From the NCBI GenBank assembly GCA_015066115.1, contig SVOZ01000001.1, forward strand, positions 236,812-300,811: a DNA stretch of 64,000 bases, read 5' to 3'. The position numbers and the translations under genes are program-made. Shown here one piece after another: positions 53,972 through 62,804 of the stretch. Within the stretch, counting starts at the first letter, position 1; the number at the start of each line of letters is the position of its first letter. Below the pieces are notes generated by a model that saw only the letters and a list, made by a program, of their open reading frames with translations, was not told where the DNA came from and did not search any database. This DNA comes from Oscillospiraceae bacterium (GTDB lineage: Bacteria > Bacillota > Clostridia > Oscillospirales > Ruminococcaceae).

Positions 53972-55021
53972 TTATTTAATTATAATCTTATCGTCAGATT
54001 TAATGATACTGCCTATTACATAAGCATCTTCGCCATTTGATTTGAGAATTTCAAGTGCTGTATCAACATCATCTTTATCAACAACAACGCTCATACCAAC
54101 ACCCATATTATATGTATTAAACATATCTCTTTCAGGAATGTTTCCTGTTTTTGCAATCAAATTAAAGATTGGAAGAACCTTAACAGATGCTTTATCAATA
54201 ACAGCTCCAAGGCCATCAGGAATACTACGCGGAATATTTTCATAAAATCCACCGCCTGTAATGTGGCTTATACCTTTAACCTCAATCTTTTCAATAAGAG
54301 CAAGAATGCTCTTTACGTAGATTTTAGTTGGTGTAAGCAGTGTTTCAGCGATTGATTTTCCGTCAAGTTCATCGCAAGCAACATAAAGGCTTTTAGGATT
54401 GTTGTCAATGTCAAAAACCTTTCGGCAAAGCGAAAAACCATTTGAATGAACGCCGCTTGATGCAAGTGCTATAACAACATCGTCCTCTGCCATTTTTTTA
54501 TTGTCAAGAATTTTTTTCTTATCAACAATACCAACTGCAAAACCCGCAAGATCGTATTCTTCTTCAGGCATCATTTTAGGATGCTCGGCAGTTTCTCCGC
54601 CAATAAGTGCTGCGCCAGACTGAACACAGCCCTCTGCAACACCGCTGACAATTGACGCAATCTTCTCGGGTATATTTTTGCCGCAAGCAATGTAGTCGAG
54701 GAAAAACAGAGGTTTTGCGCCACAACAAATAATGTCATTAACGCACATTGCAACTGCATCAATTCCGATTGTGTCGTGCTTGTCCATTAAAATGGCCATT
54801 TTAACCTTGGTTCCACATCCATCGGTTCCCGAAACAAGAACAGGCTCCTCTATTCCCGCAAGGTTAAGCCCAAAACATCCACCAAAGCCGCCGACATCAT
54901 CAAGACAGCCCTCGTTTTTAGTTCTTGCAATATGTTTTTTCATAAGCTCAACAGCTTTATAACCAGCAGTAATATCAACGCCTGCTGCTGCATAGCTTTC
55001 TGACTTAGATTGTGTGCTCAT
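53972..55021 (-). CDS. purM: phosphoribosylformylglycinamidine cyclo-ligase
   Basis: AIR synthetase. The protein is 349 residues from ATG 55021 ([16 protein letters not shown]), with AAAGGA upstream, 2 bases after the purF stop; a longer frame extends into purF. Marks are [30 protein letters not shown] and [13 protein letters not shown]. Confidence 0.97.
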   Translation of the reverse strand: MSTQSKSESYAAAGVDITAGYKAVELMKKHIARTKNEGCLDDVGGFGGCFGLNLAGIEEPVLVSGTDGCGTKVKMAILMDKHDTIGIDAVAMCVNDIICCGAKPLFFLDYIACGKNIPEKIASIVSGVAEGCVQSGAALIGGETAEHPKMMPEEEYDLAGFAVGIVDKKKILDNKKMAEDDVVIALASSGVHSNGFSLCRKVFDIDNNPKSLYVACDELDGKSIAETLLTPTKIYVKSILALIEKIEVKGISHITGGGFYENIPRSIPDGLGAVIDKASVKVLPIFNLIAKTGNIPERDMFNTYNMGVGMSVVVDKDDVDTALEILKSNGEDAYVIGSIIKSDDKIIIK

Positions 55022-55023
55022 TT

Positions 55024-56448
55024 TTATTCCTTTCCGTTCCAGCAATAAGTGCATAATTTACAAGGCTCTAAACCAATTGCCTTAACAACACCCTCAAGAG
55101 ACTGAAACTCTAATGATTCAAAATTAAACTTCTCACAAATTACCTTTCGAAGATTTTTTCCGCGTTCTGAATTTGAATCGCTGTATTCTTCTATGTGGTT
55201 AAACCCTTCTTCACCCTCAAGCTCCATAATGACCCTACGGGCAATGAGCTCCATATCGTCTGTGGCTCTTGAGAAATTTAAGAACTTACATCCGTACATA
55301 ATCGGAGGGCAAGCAGAGCGCATATGAACAGCCTTTGCCCCGTTTTCATAGAGAAAATCGACGGTTTCTTTAAGTTGGGTGCCACGAACTATTGAGTCAT
55401 CAACAAATAAAAGGCTCTTATCTTTTATAAGCTCATGAACAGGAATTTGTTTCATTTTTGCAATTTTATTGCGGTCTGACTGTTTGGCAGGAGTAAAACT
55501 ACGTGCCCAAGTTGGCGTGTATTTAATAAATGCTCTTGCAAACGGAATTCTGCTTTTGTTTGCATATCCAATTGCGTGAGGCGTTCCGGAATCAGGCACA
55601 CCACCTACGTAATCTATTCCGTTAGCAATATTTTTGTCAATATCGCTTTGAGCCATTATTTCTCCGTTGCGATAACGCATTGCCTCAACATTTATACCTT
55701 CATATGTTGAAGTAGGATATCCATAATAACTCCAGAGAAATGCACAAACACGCATTTTATCTCCGGGAGGTGAAAGCTGACGCACGTCTTCAGAGGTAAC
55801 CTCAACAATTTCTCCGGGGCCAAGATCCTTGACATCTTCATATCCAAGCTTTGCATATGCAAAAGACTCAAAAGAAACCGCATAGCCTGTTTCCGATTTT
55901 CCGATATGAACAGGAAGTCTACCAACCTTATCACGCGCGGCAATAAGTGAGCCGTCCTGTTTTAAAATTAGGATCGCTGCTGTGCCGTCTATTGCGTCTT
56001 GAGCAAATTTTATTCCTTCAACAAAATCTTTTTTCTGATTTATAAGCGCCGAAAGAAGCTCAACCGAGTTTACCTTTCCGCCTGTCATGGCATCGAAATG
56101 ATCACCTGTTGACGAAAGATACTTGTCAATCAATTCATCCGAATTGTTGATTATACCAACCATACAAATAGCATAGGTTCCATGATGTGAACGTATTAAA
56201 AGAGGTTGGGGGTCGCTATCGCTGATACATCCAATAACAGAGGTGCCCTGCATTTCTTCAAAAATATGTTCAAATTTAGTTCTAAAAGGTGAATTTTCTA
56301 TATTATGTATTTTTCTTTGCAGACCAATCTCTGCATCGTATGCTGCGAGGCCTGCGCGACGTGTTCCAAGGTGAGAATGATAGTCAACACCGTAAAACAC
56401 ATCAATCATACAATCTTCTTTAGATGCAATTCCGAAAAAACCGCCCAT
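55024..56448 (-). CDS. purF: PurF-like amidophosphoribosyltransferase lacking the N-terminal cysteine
   Basis: The 474-residue protein has the PurF layout: an N-terminal Ntn domain (about 1-230), then a phosphoribosyltransferase domain with the PRPP loop [10 protein letters not shown], and a Cys-rich end (CKLCTYC) like the iron-sulfur ligands of Bacillus PurF. The start reads [13 protein letters not shown]. The catalytic Cys that normally follows Met (CGVFGI) is Gly, and the glutamine-binding HRGQ region reads HLGTRR. No upstream in-frame start would add a Cys. It may use free ammonia or a partner, or belong to a variant clade. Its place in the operon supports a purine role. Confidence 0.85.
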   Translation of the reverse strand: MGGFFGIASKEDCMIDVFYGVDYHSHLGTRRAGLAAYDAEIGLQRKIHNIENSPFRTKFEHIFEEMQGTSVIGCISDSDPQPLLIRSHHGTYAICMVGIINNSDELIDKYLSSTGDHFDAMTGGKVNSVELLSALINQKKDFVEGIKFAQDAIDGTAAILILKQDGSLIAARDKVGRLPVHIGKSETGYAVSFESFAYAKLGYEDVKDLGPGEIVEVTSEDVRQLSPPGDKMRVCAFLWSYYGYPTSTYEGINVEAMRYRNGEIMAQSDIDKNIANGIDYVGGVPDSGTPHAIGYANKSRIPFARAFIKYTPTWARSFTPAKQSDRNKIAKMKQIPVHELIKDKSLLFVDDSIVRGTQLKETVDFLYENGAKAVHMRSACPPIMYGCKFLNFSRATDDMELIARRVIMELEGEEGFNHIEEYSDSNSERGKNLRKVICEKFNFESLEFQSLEGVVKAIGLEPCKLCTYCWNGKE

Positions 56449-56472
56449 AAGGGTCTATATCCTCCTTGAAAA

Positions 56473-56961
56473 TTATAATCTATCCATAACTTCGGCATCT
56501 TTTTTAAGAACTACCTCCGCAGCGTCTTTACGCTTTTTATCAAGCTTTTCTGCAAGCGCCTTATCCTCGACTGCGAGAATTTGAGCCGCGAGAAGCGCCG
56601 CATTGGCGCCGCCGTTAATTGCAACCGTTGCAACAGGGATACCTGAGGGCATCTGAACTGTTGACAAAAGAGCATCCATACCGTCAAGATTAGAAGATTT
56701 ACAAGGAATTCCGATAACAGGCAGGGTTGTGTTTGCGGCGATTGCTCCTGCAAGATGAGCCGCCATTCCCGCCGCCGCAATTAGAGCGCCAAATCCATTT
56801 TCTCTTGCGTTGAGCGCAAAATCACGAGCCTCTACAGGTGTTCTATGTGCAGAATATATATGTACTTCATAAGGAATTTCAAGCTCTTTAAGAGTGTCAA
56901 CAGCTTTTTGAATAATGGGAAGATCGCTGTCACTACCCATAATAATACCGATTTTTTTCAT
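56473..56961 (-). CDS. purE: N5-carboxyaminoimidazole ribonucleotide mutase
   Basis: PurE moves the carboxyl group of N5-CAIR to give CAIR (or directly carboxylates AIR if class II). The protein is 162 residues from ATG 56961 (MKKIGIIMGSDSDLPI), with AGGAGG upstream; the longer frame starts inside the riboswitch terminator. Marks are GSDSDLP, SAHRTP, AAGMAAHLAGA and GIPCKSSNLDGMDALLS. First gene of the operon; purK, purC and purB are not in the window. Confidence 0.97.
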   Translation of the reverse strand: MKKIGIIMGSDSDLPIIQKAVDTLKELEIPYEVHIYSAHRTPVEARDFALNARENGFGALIAAAGMAAHLAGAIAANTTLPVIGIPCKSSNLDGMDALLSTVQMPSGIPVATVAINGGANAALLAAQILAVEDKALAEKLDKKRKDAAEVVLKKDAEVMDRL

Positions 56962-56982
56962 ATTTTTCCTCCTTACAAATAG

Positions 56983-57096
56983 AAAAAGGCACACTTAACT
57001 TAAATATAAGCTAAATGTGCCCAGACGGTCGGCTAAAAACACGTGATTTTCTGCTTCTCTGTGGTGCTCCACATTTAACCCGTCAGTCGCAGAAAA
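56983..57096 (-). promoter_or_regulatory. ZTP (pfl) riboswitch with terminator, controlling the purine operon
   Basis: On the minus strand P1 pairs TTTTCTGC (57096-57089) with GCAGAAAA (57054-57047). Inside are the conserved GACTGACGGG and a GTGG/CCAC hairpin. After a linker comes GCCGACCGTCTGGGCA, which matches the pfl signature. The last GGCAC also begins a terminator stem (57021-57008 with 57001-56988) followed by five T, so ligand binding to the aptamer would compete with termination. ZTP rises when 10-formyl-THF is low. Aptamer identity is firm; the switching logic follows from the overlap. Confidence 0.92.
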
Positions 57097-57116
57097 ACTA
57101 TTAAATTACGAGTAAA

Positions 57117-57145
57117 ATTATAACATACTGCGCAATTTGTGTCAA
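57117..57145 (-). promoter_or_regulatory. sigma-A promoter of the purine operon
   Basis: On the minus strand TTGACA (57145-57140) and TATAAT (57122-57117) are perfect and 17 bases apart, starting 28 bases after the guaB stop. The transcript would begin about 15 bases before riboswitch P1. Confidence 0.95.
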
Positions 57146-57172
57146 GGCACGAAAGAATCCGTTTTGATAAAA

Positions 57173-58678
57173 TTACTTCATAGAGGTTGTTTTTTCCTTC
57201 TGAATAACATCGTGTGCGCCGCCTTCAACAATGCTTGTTGCAGAAACAAGGGTAAGCTTAGCTTTTTTCTGAAGTTCGGGGATCGTAAGCGCACCGCAAT
57301 TGCACATTGTTGATTTAACCTTGCTGAGAGAAAGAGCAACATTATCTTTAAGTTTTCCGGCATAAGGAACATAGGAATCAACGCCCTCTTCAAATGAAAG
57401 TTTTTTATCTCCTCCAAGGTCATATCTCTGCCAGTTTCTTGCTCTGTTTGAGCCTTCGCCCCAATATTCCTTATAATAGGTTCCGCCAATATTTACCTTA
57501 TTTGTCGGGCTTTCATCAAATCTTGCAAAATATCTGCCAAGCATAATGAAATCAGCACCCATAGCAAGCGCAAGCGTCATATGATGGTCATAAACAATTC
57601 CGCCATCGGAACAAACAGGTACATAAACGCCGGTTTCTTCAAAATATTCGTCGCGAGCTTTGCAAACCTCAATAAGAGCGGTTGCCTGTCCTCTGCCGAT
57701 ACCTTTGGTTTCGCGGGTGATACAGATAGAACCGCCACCAATACCAACCTTTACAAAGTCAGCACCGCAATCGGCTAAAAATCTAAATCCCTCAGCGTCT
57801 ACAACGTTTCCTGCGCCAACCTTTACACTATCACCATACTTTTCTCTGATCCAGGCAATTGTGATTTTCTGCCACTCAGAAAAGCCTTCAGAAGAGTCTA
57901 TACAAAGAACATCGGCGCCTGCCTCTACAAGTGCAGGAACACGCTCTGCAAAGTCTCTTGTGTTAATACCTGCACCAACAACATAACGCTTGGAGCTGTC
58001 AAGAAGCTCGTTAGGGTTACGCTTATGGGTGTCATAGTCTTTACGGAAAACAAAATAGCAAAGCTTTCCTTCATCATTGATGATGGGAAGTGAATTTAAT
58101 TTGTTATCCCAGATAATATCGTTTGCTTCTTTAAGTGTTGTTCCCTCTTTAGCCCAGATAAGCTTATCAAAAGGAGTCATAAACTCTTTGACTTTTGTGT
58201 CCGGATCCATACGACTAACCCTGTAATCTCTTCCGGTAACGATACCGACAAGTTTACCCTCGGCAGTTCCGTCTGAGGTGATTGCAACGGTAGAGTGACC
58301 GGTTTTTTCTTTAAGCGCTACAACATCAGCCATAGTTGCATCAGGGCTTAAATTAGAATCACTTTTTACAAAGCCAGCCTTATATCCCTTGGCGCGCTTT
58401 ACCATAGCGGCCTCATCTTCGATTGTCTGAGATCCATAGATAAAGGAAACGCCGCCCTCTGTTGCGAGCGCTACAGCAAGTCTATCATCAGAAACAGACT
58501 GCATAATGGCCGAAACAAGAGGAATGTTCATTGTAATTGCGGATTCTTCACCTTTTTTAAATTTTACAAGCGGTGTTTTAAGGCTGACGTTTGCGGGAAC
58601 GCATTTGTCTGAAGAATATCCGGGAATTAAAAGATATTCATGAAATGTATGTGACGGTTCGTTAATAAAAGTTGCCAT
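57173..58678 (-). CDS. guaB: IMP dehydrogenase
   Basis: It oxidises IMP to XMP, the committed step to guanine nucleotides. The 501-residue protein has two CBS domains (about 90-205) inside the barrel. The catalytic loop is [20 protein letters not shown] and the flap region contains EGSNRARNW. It starts 1 base after the pyrB stop, so it is co-transcribed with the pyrimidine genes rather than with the purine operon behind it. Confidence 0.95.
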   Translation of the reverse strand: MATFINEPSHTFHEYLLIPGYSSDKCVPANVSLKTPLVKFKKGEESAITMNIPLVSAIMQSVSDDRLAVALATEGGVSFIYGSQTIEDEAAMVKRAKGYKAGFVKSDSNLSPDATMADVVALKEKTGHSTVAITSDGTAEGKLVGIVTGRDYRVSRMDPDTKVKEFMTPFDKLIWAKEGTTLKEANDIIWDNKLNSLPIINDEGKLCYFVFRKDYDTHKRNPNELLDSSKRYVVGAGINTRDFAERVPALVEAGADVLCIDSSEGFSEWQKITIAWIREKYGDSVKVGAGNVVDAEGFRFLADCGADFVKVGIGGGSICITRETKGIGRGQATALIEVCKARDEYFEETGVYVPVCSDGGIVYDHHMTLALAMGADFIMLGRYFARFDESPTNKVNIGGTYYKEYWGEGSNRARNWQRYDLGGDKKLSFEEGVDSYVPYAGKLKDNVALSLSKVKSTMCNCGALTIPELQKKAKLTLVSATSIVEGGAHDVIQKEKTTSMK

Positions 58679-58679
58679 A

Positions 58680-59774
58680 TTAGTCTATCTCCTTTTTAAT
58701 TGATTGATTTTCACAGTAAATGCATCGATAAATGCCATTTTTCTTATCCGTTAATTTAAATATATTGTCAAGCTCTTGCTCAACAGAGGTTATACATCTG
58801 GGGTTGTTGCAACAAATTTTGTTAACAACGAGATTTTTTTCGTCCTTATCTTGACAAGCATCCTTTTCAGCTAAGAGCTTTAAAATAAGCGCCATTCTCA
58901 TTAGTTTTCCATTAAGCACCTGCTTAAAGTAACAGGCTCTTTCATCTTTATCAACTGCAACACTGATTTCGTTAACTCGAGGCAGCGGATGAAGGATGCA
59001 CATATCTTTTTTTGCAGTTTCAAGCTTATCTAAGGTTAGAATATAACTGTTTTTTAGCCTTTCATACACCTTAGGATCGTCAAAACGCTCTCTTTGAACC
59101 CTTGTCATATACAAAACATCGAGCTTTGGCATAGCCTCTTCAAGAGATGTGGTTTCTAAATAAGGCATACTGTTCTTATCAAGAATTTCCTCTTTAATAT
59201 AATCGGGAATCTTAAGCTCGTTTGGTGAAATAAGTACAATATTGATATTATTATATCTTGCAAGAGCGGCAATCAAAGAATGAACCGTTCTTCCATATTT
59301 TAAGTCGCCGCAAAAACCAACCGTTATTCCTTCGATCTTGCCTTTTTGTCGATAAATTGTGAGCAGATCGGCAAGGGTTTGTGTTGGGTGGCAGTGTCCG
59401 CCGTCACCAGCGTTTATAACAGGTATGGTTGCGTTTTTTGAAGCAACATAGGGCGCACCCTCCTTTGGATGACGCATTGCAATAATATCTGCATAACAGC
59501 TTATAACCTTTGCTGTGTCCGCAACACTTTCACCTTTTGCCGCCGATGAACTTGATGCATCAGAAAATCCAATAACACTACCGCCAAGTTCGAGCATTGC
59601 GGCTTCAAAGCTTAGTCGTGTGCGGGTTGAGGGCTCAAAGAAAAGTGTGGCAAGCTTTTTACCTTTACACCGCTCTGAGTACTTTTCCGGATGCAGATCA
59701 ATGTCACAAGCAGTGTCCATAAGCTCTTTAAGCTCTTGCACCGAAAAATCGACAATATCAATAAGATTTCTCAT
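58680..59774 (-). CDS. pyrB: aspartate carbamoyltransferase with PyrI-type zinc tail
   Basis: The catalytic chain joins carbamoyl phosphate and aspartate. Marks are [24 protein letters not shown] and HPLPRVNEI. The protein has 364 residues, about 55 more than a usual PyrB. The extra end carries Cys322, Cys327, Cys351 and Cys354. Their spacing (x4, x23, x2) equals the zinc ligands of the E. coli regulatory subunit PyrI (109, 114, 138, 141). The nucleotide-binding domain of PyrI is absent, so the tail may help assembly, not CTP sensing. AAGGGA lies before the ATG. Confidence 0.95.
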   Translation of the reverse strand: MRNLIDIVDFSVQELKELMDTACDIDLHPEKYSERCKGKKLATLFFEPSTRTRLSFEAAMLELGGSVIGFSDASSSSAAKGESVADTAKVISCYADIIAMRHPKEGAPYVASKNATIPVINAGDGGHCHPTQTLADLLTIYRQKGKIEGITVGFCGDLKYGRTVHSLIAALARYNNINIVLISPNELKIPDYIKEEILDKNSMPYLETTSLEEAMPKLDVLYMTRVQRERFDDPKVYERLKNSYILTLDKLETAKKDMCILHPLPRVNEISVAVDKDERACYFKQVLNGKLMRMALILKLLAEKDACQDKDEKNLVVNKICCNNPRCITSVEQELDNIFKLTDKKNGIYRCIYCENQSIKKEID

Positions 59775-59789
59775 TATAAAATTCCCTTC

Positions 59790-60446
59790 TTATGCCTTTG
59801 CTCCGTTTACTTCGAGGTATTTTTTAATGCGATCAACATTTTCGCGGTTTTTCTCGTCTTCTTCGAGGTATTCGATTATGTCATAGACATCAACAACAGA
59901 ATATACCGGGAATCCAAACTCTTCTCCAACCTCTGCCATTGCAGATTTTTCCGTCTGGCCCTTTTCTTTGCGATCTACCATAACAAATGTTGCGGCAACC
60001 TTGCATCCTTCTAAGGACGAAAGAATGGACATGCTTTCTCTTATTGCTGTTCCTGCGGTGATAACATCCTCAACAATAACGATTTCCTCGCCGGCCTGAG
60101 GCTTATATCCAACAAAAACTCCGCCTTCGCCGTGGTCTTTTTCTTCTTTTCTGTTGAAAAAGAAAGGAACATCAAGCCCATTTTTAGAAAGCGCAACTGC
60201 AACCGAAACTGCGATAGGAATTCCCTTATAAGCAGGTCCGTAAAGAACGGTTTTCTTATTTCCAACCTTCTCAAAGTAAGCCTTTGCATAAAACTCACCG
60301 AGCTTTGAAATCTGCTCGCCTGTTTTAATATCGCCCGCATTTATAAAATAAGGGATTTTTCTGCCGCTTTTTGCTGTGAAATCACCGAATTTTAAAACTC
60401 CAGCGCCCTCAAGAAACTTTATAAATTCTCTTTTATAGCTTTCCAT
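59790..60446 (-). CDS. pyrE: orotate phosphoribosyltransferase
   Basis: It makes OMP from orotate and PRPP. The 218-residue protein has YGPAYKGIPIA, the catalytic loop FNRKEEKDHGEGG and the PRPP motif VIVEDVITAGTA. It lies 15 bases after pyrF and 15 before pyrB. Confidence 0.97.
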   Translation of the reverse strand: MESYKREFIKFLEGAGVLKFGDFTAKSGRKIPYFINAGDIKTGEQISKLGEFYAKAYFEKVGNKKTVLYGPAYKGIPIAVSVAVALSKNGLDVPFFFNRKEEKDHGEGGVFVGYKPQAGEEIVIVEDVITAGTAIRESMSILSSLEGCKVAATFVMVDRKEKGQTEKSAMAEVGEEFGFPVYSVVDVYDIIEYLEEDEKNRENVDRIKKYLEVNGAKA

Positions 60447-60461
60447 ATATTAAAACTCTCC

Positions 60462-61160
60462 TTAATCTACAAACTCTTTTACACAACGCTCATAAGCCGC
60501 AACAGGATCATCGGCAGCAGTAATAGGACGGCCTACAACTATATAATCAGAGCCGATTATCTTTGCCTGCTCAGGAGTCATAACTCTCTTTTGGTCGCCA
60601 ACATCTCCGTCTGCAAATCTGACACCCGGAGTAATGGTTAAAAACTCTTTTCCGCAGGTATCGTGCACCTTGCCAGCCTCAAGAGGCGAACAAACTACTC
60701 CGTCAAGTCCTGCTTTTTTGGCGTTCTGTGCATAGTGCATAACAACCTCGTCAATAGGTTTATTTATCAAAAGATCGTTTTCCATGCTCTCTTGGTCGGT
60801 CGAGGTAAGCTGTGTAACAGCAATAAGAAGAGGTCTGCTTCCGTCAGGACGGGTTAAACCCTCTATTGCCGCCTGCATCATCTTAACTGTTCCTGCTGCG
60901 TGAAGATTAGTGATGTCAACATCAAGCGAGGAAAGCACGCTCATTGCCTTTTTAACTGTATTAGGAATATCGTGAAGTTTTAAATCAAGAAAGATTTTAT
61001 GGCCTCTCTTTTTGATTTCACGAACGATTTCGGGACCTGCGGCATAAAAAAGCTCCATTCCAATCTTTACAAAAGGCTTTTTGCCCTCAAATTTATCAAG
61101 AAAATTATAAACTGCCTCGGCGCTTGAAAAATCGCAGGCAATAATTACGTCCTTACCCAT
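60462..61160 (-). CDS. pyrF: orotidine 5'-phosphate decarboxylase
   Basis: It decarboxylates OMP to UMP. The protein is 232 residues from ATG 61160 ([13 protein letters not shown]), which overlaps the pyrD stop (TAATG) and has GGAGGG upstream. The catalytic stretch is [13 protein letters not shown], with TPGVRF and VVGRPI later. Confidence 0.97.
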   Translation of the reverse strand: MGKDVIIACDFSSAEAVYNFLDKFEGKKPFVKIGMELFYAAGPEIVREIKKRGHKIFLDLKLHDIPNTVKKAMSVLSSLDVDITNLHAAGTVKMMQAAIEGLTRPDGSRPLLIAVTQLTSTDQESMENDLLINKPIDEVVMHYAQNAKKAGLDGVVCSPLEAGKVHDTCGKEFLTITPGVRFADGDVGDQKRVMTPEQAKIIGSDYIVVGRPITAADDPVAAYERCVKEFVD

Positions 61161-62071
61161 TATTTGCACCCTCCTATAATTTCTGAAAGCGAATTTATGT
61201 TGTACTTTTCCATAGCTTTTGGCAGGGCATTAATAATATCCCTGCAAGCATAAGGATCAATGAGGTTAGCGGCGCCGACCTCAACTGCCGTTGCCCCTGC
61301 AAGCATCATTTCTATAACATCCTCTGCGCTACTAACACCGCCCATTCCAATAACAGGAATTTTAACGGCGTTTGCAACCTGGTAAACCATTCTGACGGCA
61401 ACAGGAAATATTGCACTACCCGAAAAACCGCCCATTGTGTTGGCAATAACAGGTTTTCTCCTATTTAAATCTATTCTCATACCTAAAAGGGTGTTAATAA
61501 GGCTAATTCCATCAGCTCCTGCGTCCTCACAGGCCTTTGCAATGGACACGATGTCGGTTACGTTAGGTGAAAGCTTAATTATTACAGGTTTTGTTGTTAC
61601 CCTTTTAACAGCCTTTGTAACCTCAGCCGCGGCCTCCGGAGAAGTGCCAAAGCTCATTCCGCCACCGTGAACGTTAGGACAGCTAACATTAACTTCAAGC
61701 CAGCCAACCTGCTCGCATTTATCTAATTTTTCGCAGGTGTAAGCATAGTCTTCTACCGAAAAACCGCTTACATTTGCCATAACTTTTTTATTAAAGCATT
61801 TTTGAAGCTTAGGAAGTTCCTCATTTATAACCTTTTCAACGCCGGGGTTTTGAAGTCCAACCGCGTTAATCATTCCTGCCGTACATTCAGCAATTCTGGG
61901 GGTTGGATTTCCAAATCTTGCATCTTTAGTTGTTCCTTTAAATGAAAAGGTTCCTAAAACATTTATATCGTAAAGCTCTGCAAACTCATATCCGTATCCA
62001 AAAGTACCACTTGCTGGGATTACGGGATTATCGAGCTCTATGCCACAAAGGTTTACACTCATTTTTCCCAT
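61160..62071 (-). CDS. pyrD: dihydroorotate dehydrogenase, catalytic subunit (class 1B)
   Basis: It oxidises dihydroorotate, passing electrons to PyrK. The 303-residue protein has [12 protein letters not shown], the active-site region [11 protein letters not shown] (Cys base, as in class 1 enzymes) and [13 protein letters not shown] for FMN. ATG 62071 has AGGAGG 7 bases upstream. It overlaps the pyrK end by 13 bases. Confidence 0.97.
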   Translation of the reverse strand: MGKMSVNLCGIELDNPVIPASGTFGYGYEFAELYDINVLGTFSFKGTTKDARFGNPTPRIAECTAGMINAVGLQNPGVEKVINEELPKLQKCFNKKVMANVSGFSVEDYAYTCEKLDKCEQVGWLEVNVSCPNVHGGGMSFGTSPEAAAEVTKAVKRVTTKPVIIKLSPNVTDIVSIAKACEDAGADGISLINTLLGMRIDLNRRKPVIANTMGGFSGSAIFPVAVRMVYQVANAVKIPVIGMGGVSSAEDVIEMMLAGATAVEVGAANLIDPYACRDIINALPKAMEKYNINSLSEIIGGCK

Positions 62072-62793
62072 AATATTTCCTCCTTAAAAAGCACAGGACC
62101 ATCCTTACAAATTCGCTTATATCCTGTAACTATTTTGCAGGAACATCCCATACAAGCGCCAAAACCGCAACCCATTCTTTCTTCAAAACTAAGTTGGCCT
62201 GATGTATCAAGAGATAAGTAAATTGCTTTGAGCATAGGTTCAGGGCCGCAGGTGTAATAATAAGAATAATCCATGTCCTTTGCGGCGTCAGTAACAAAAC
62301 CTTTTGTTCCATAAGAGCCGTCAACGGTTGTCACAACAACATCTGCTCCAAGGTCTTTAAACTCCTGCTCATAAAAGATTTCATCTTTTGTATTAAAGCC
62401 AAGAATTACAGAAACTTTTTTACCTTCACTAATAAGCTTTTTAGCAAGAAGGTAAAGCGGCGGAACTCCAACGCCACCACCAAGAAGCAGAGGCTTATCG
62501 CCCGAAAGCGAGGTATCATAGCCGTTTCCAAGGCCGGTTAACACATCAAGCCTTCCCTCTTGCATAAGGCTCATTTTTTCCGTTCCCTTACCAACGACCT
62601 TATAAATGATGGTTATAACATCGTCCTGACAGTCGCAAACAGAAATTGGTCTGCGAAGATAAAGCCCGTCAAGCTTAATGTTAATAAATTGGCCTGCGGC
62701 GGTGATGTCCGAAGTATCACCGCGCAGTTTCATTTTGTAAACGTTTTGAGTAAGAGGGGTGTTTTGGACAATTTCAAAGAAACTTTGTTTCAT
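62059..62793 (-). CDS. pyrK: dihydroorotate dehydrogenase electron transfer subunit
   Basis: PyrK passes electrons from PyrD to NAD+. The 244-residue protein has the FAD motif LRRPISVCD, the NAD-binding GGGVGVPPLYLL and a C-terminal 2Fe-2S site with GCGFGACMGCSC and a later Cys. It sits between carB and pyrD. Confidence 0.96.
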   Translation of the reverse strand: MKQSFFEIVQNTPLTQNVYKMKLRGDTSDITAAGQFINIKLDGLYLRRPISVCDCQDDVITIIYKVVGKGTEKMSLMQEGRLDVLTGLGNGYDTSLSGDKPLLLGGGVGVPPLYLLAKKLISEGKKVSVILGFNTKDEIFYEQEFKDLGADVVVTTVDGSYGTKGFVTDAAKDMDYSYYYTCGPEPMLKAIYLSLDTSGQLSFEERMGCGFGACMGCSCKIVTGYKRICKDGPVLFKEEILWEK

Positions 62794-62804
62794 TTCTTCT
62801 CCTT

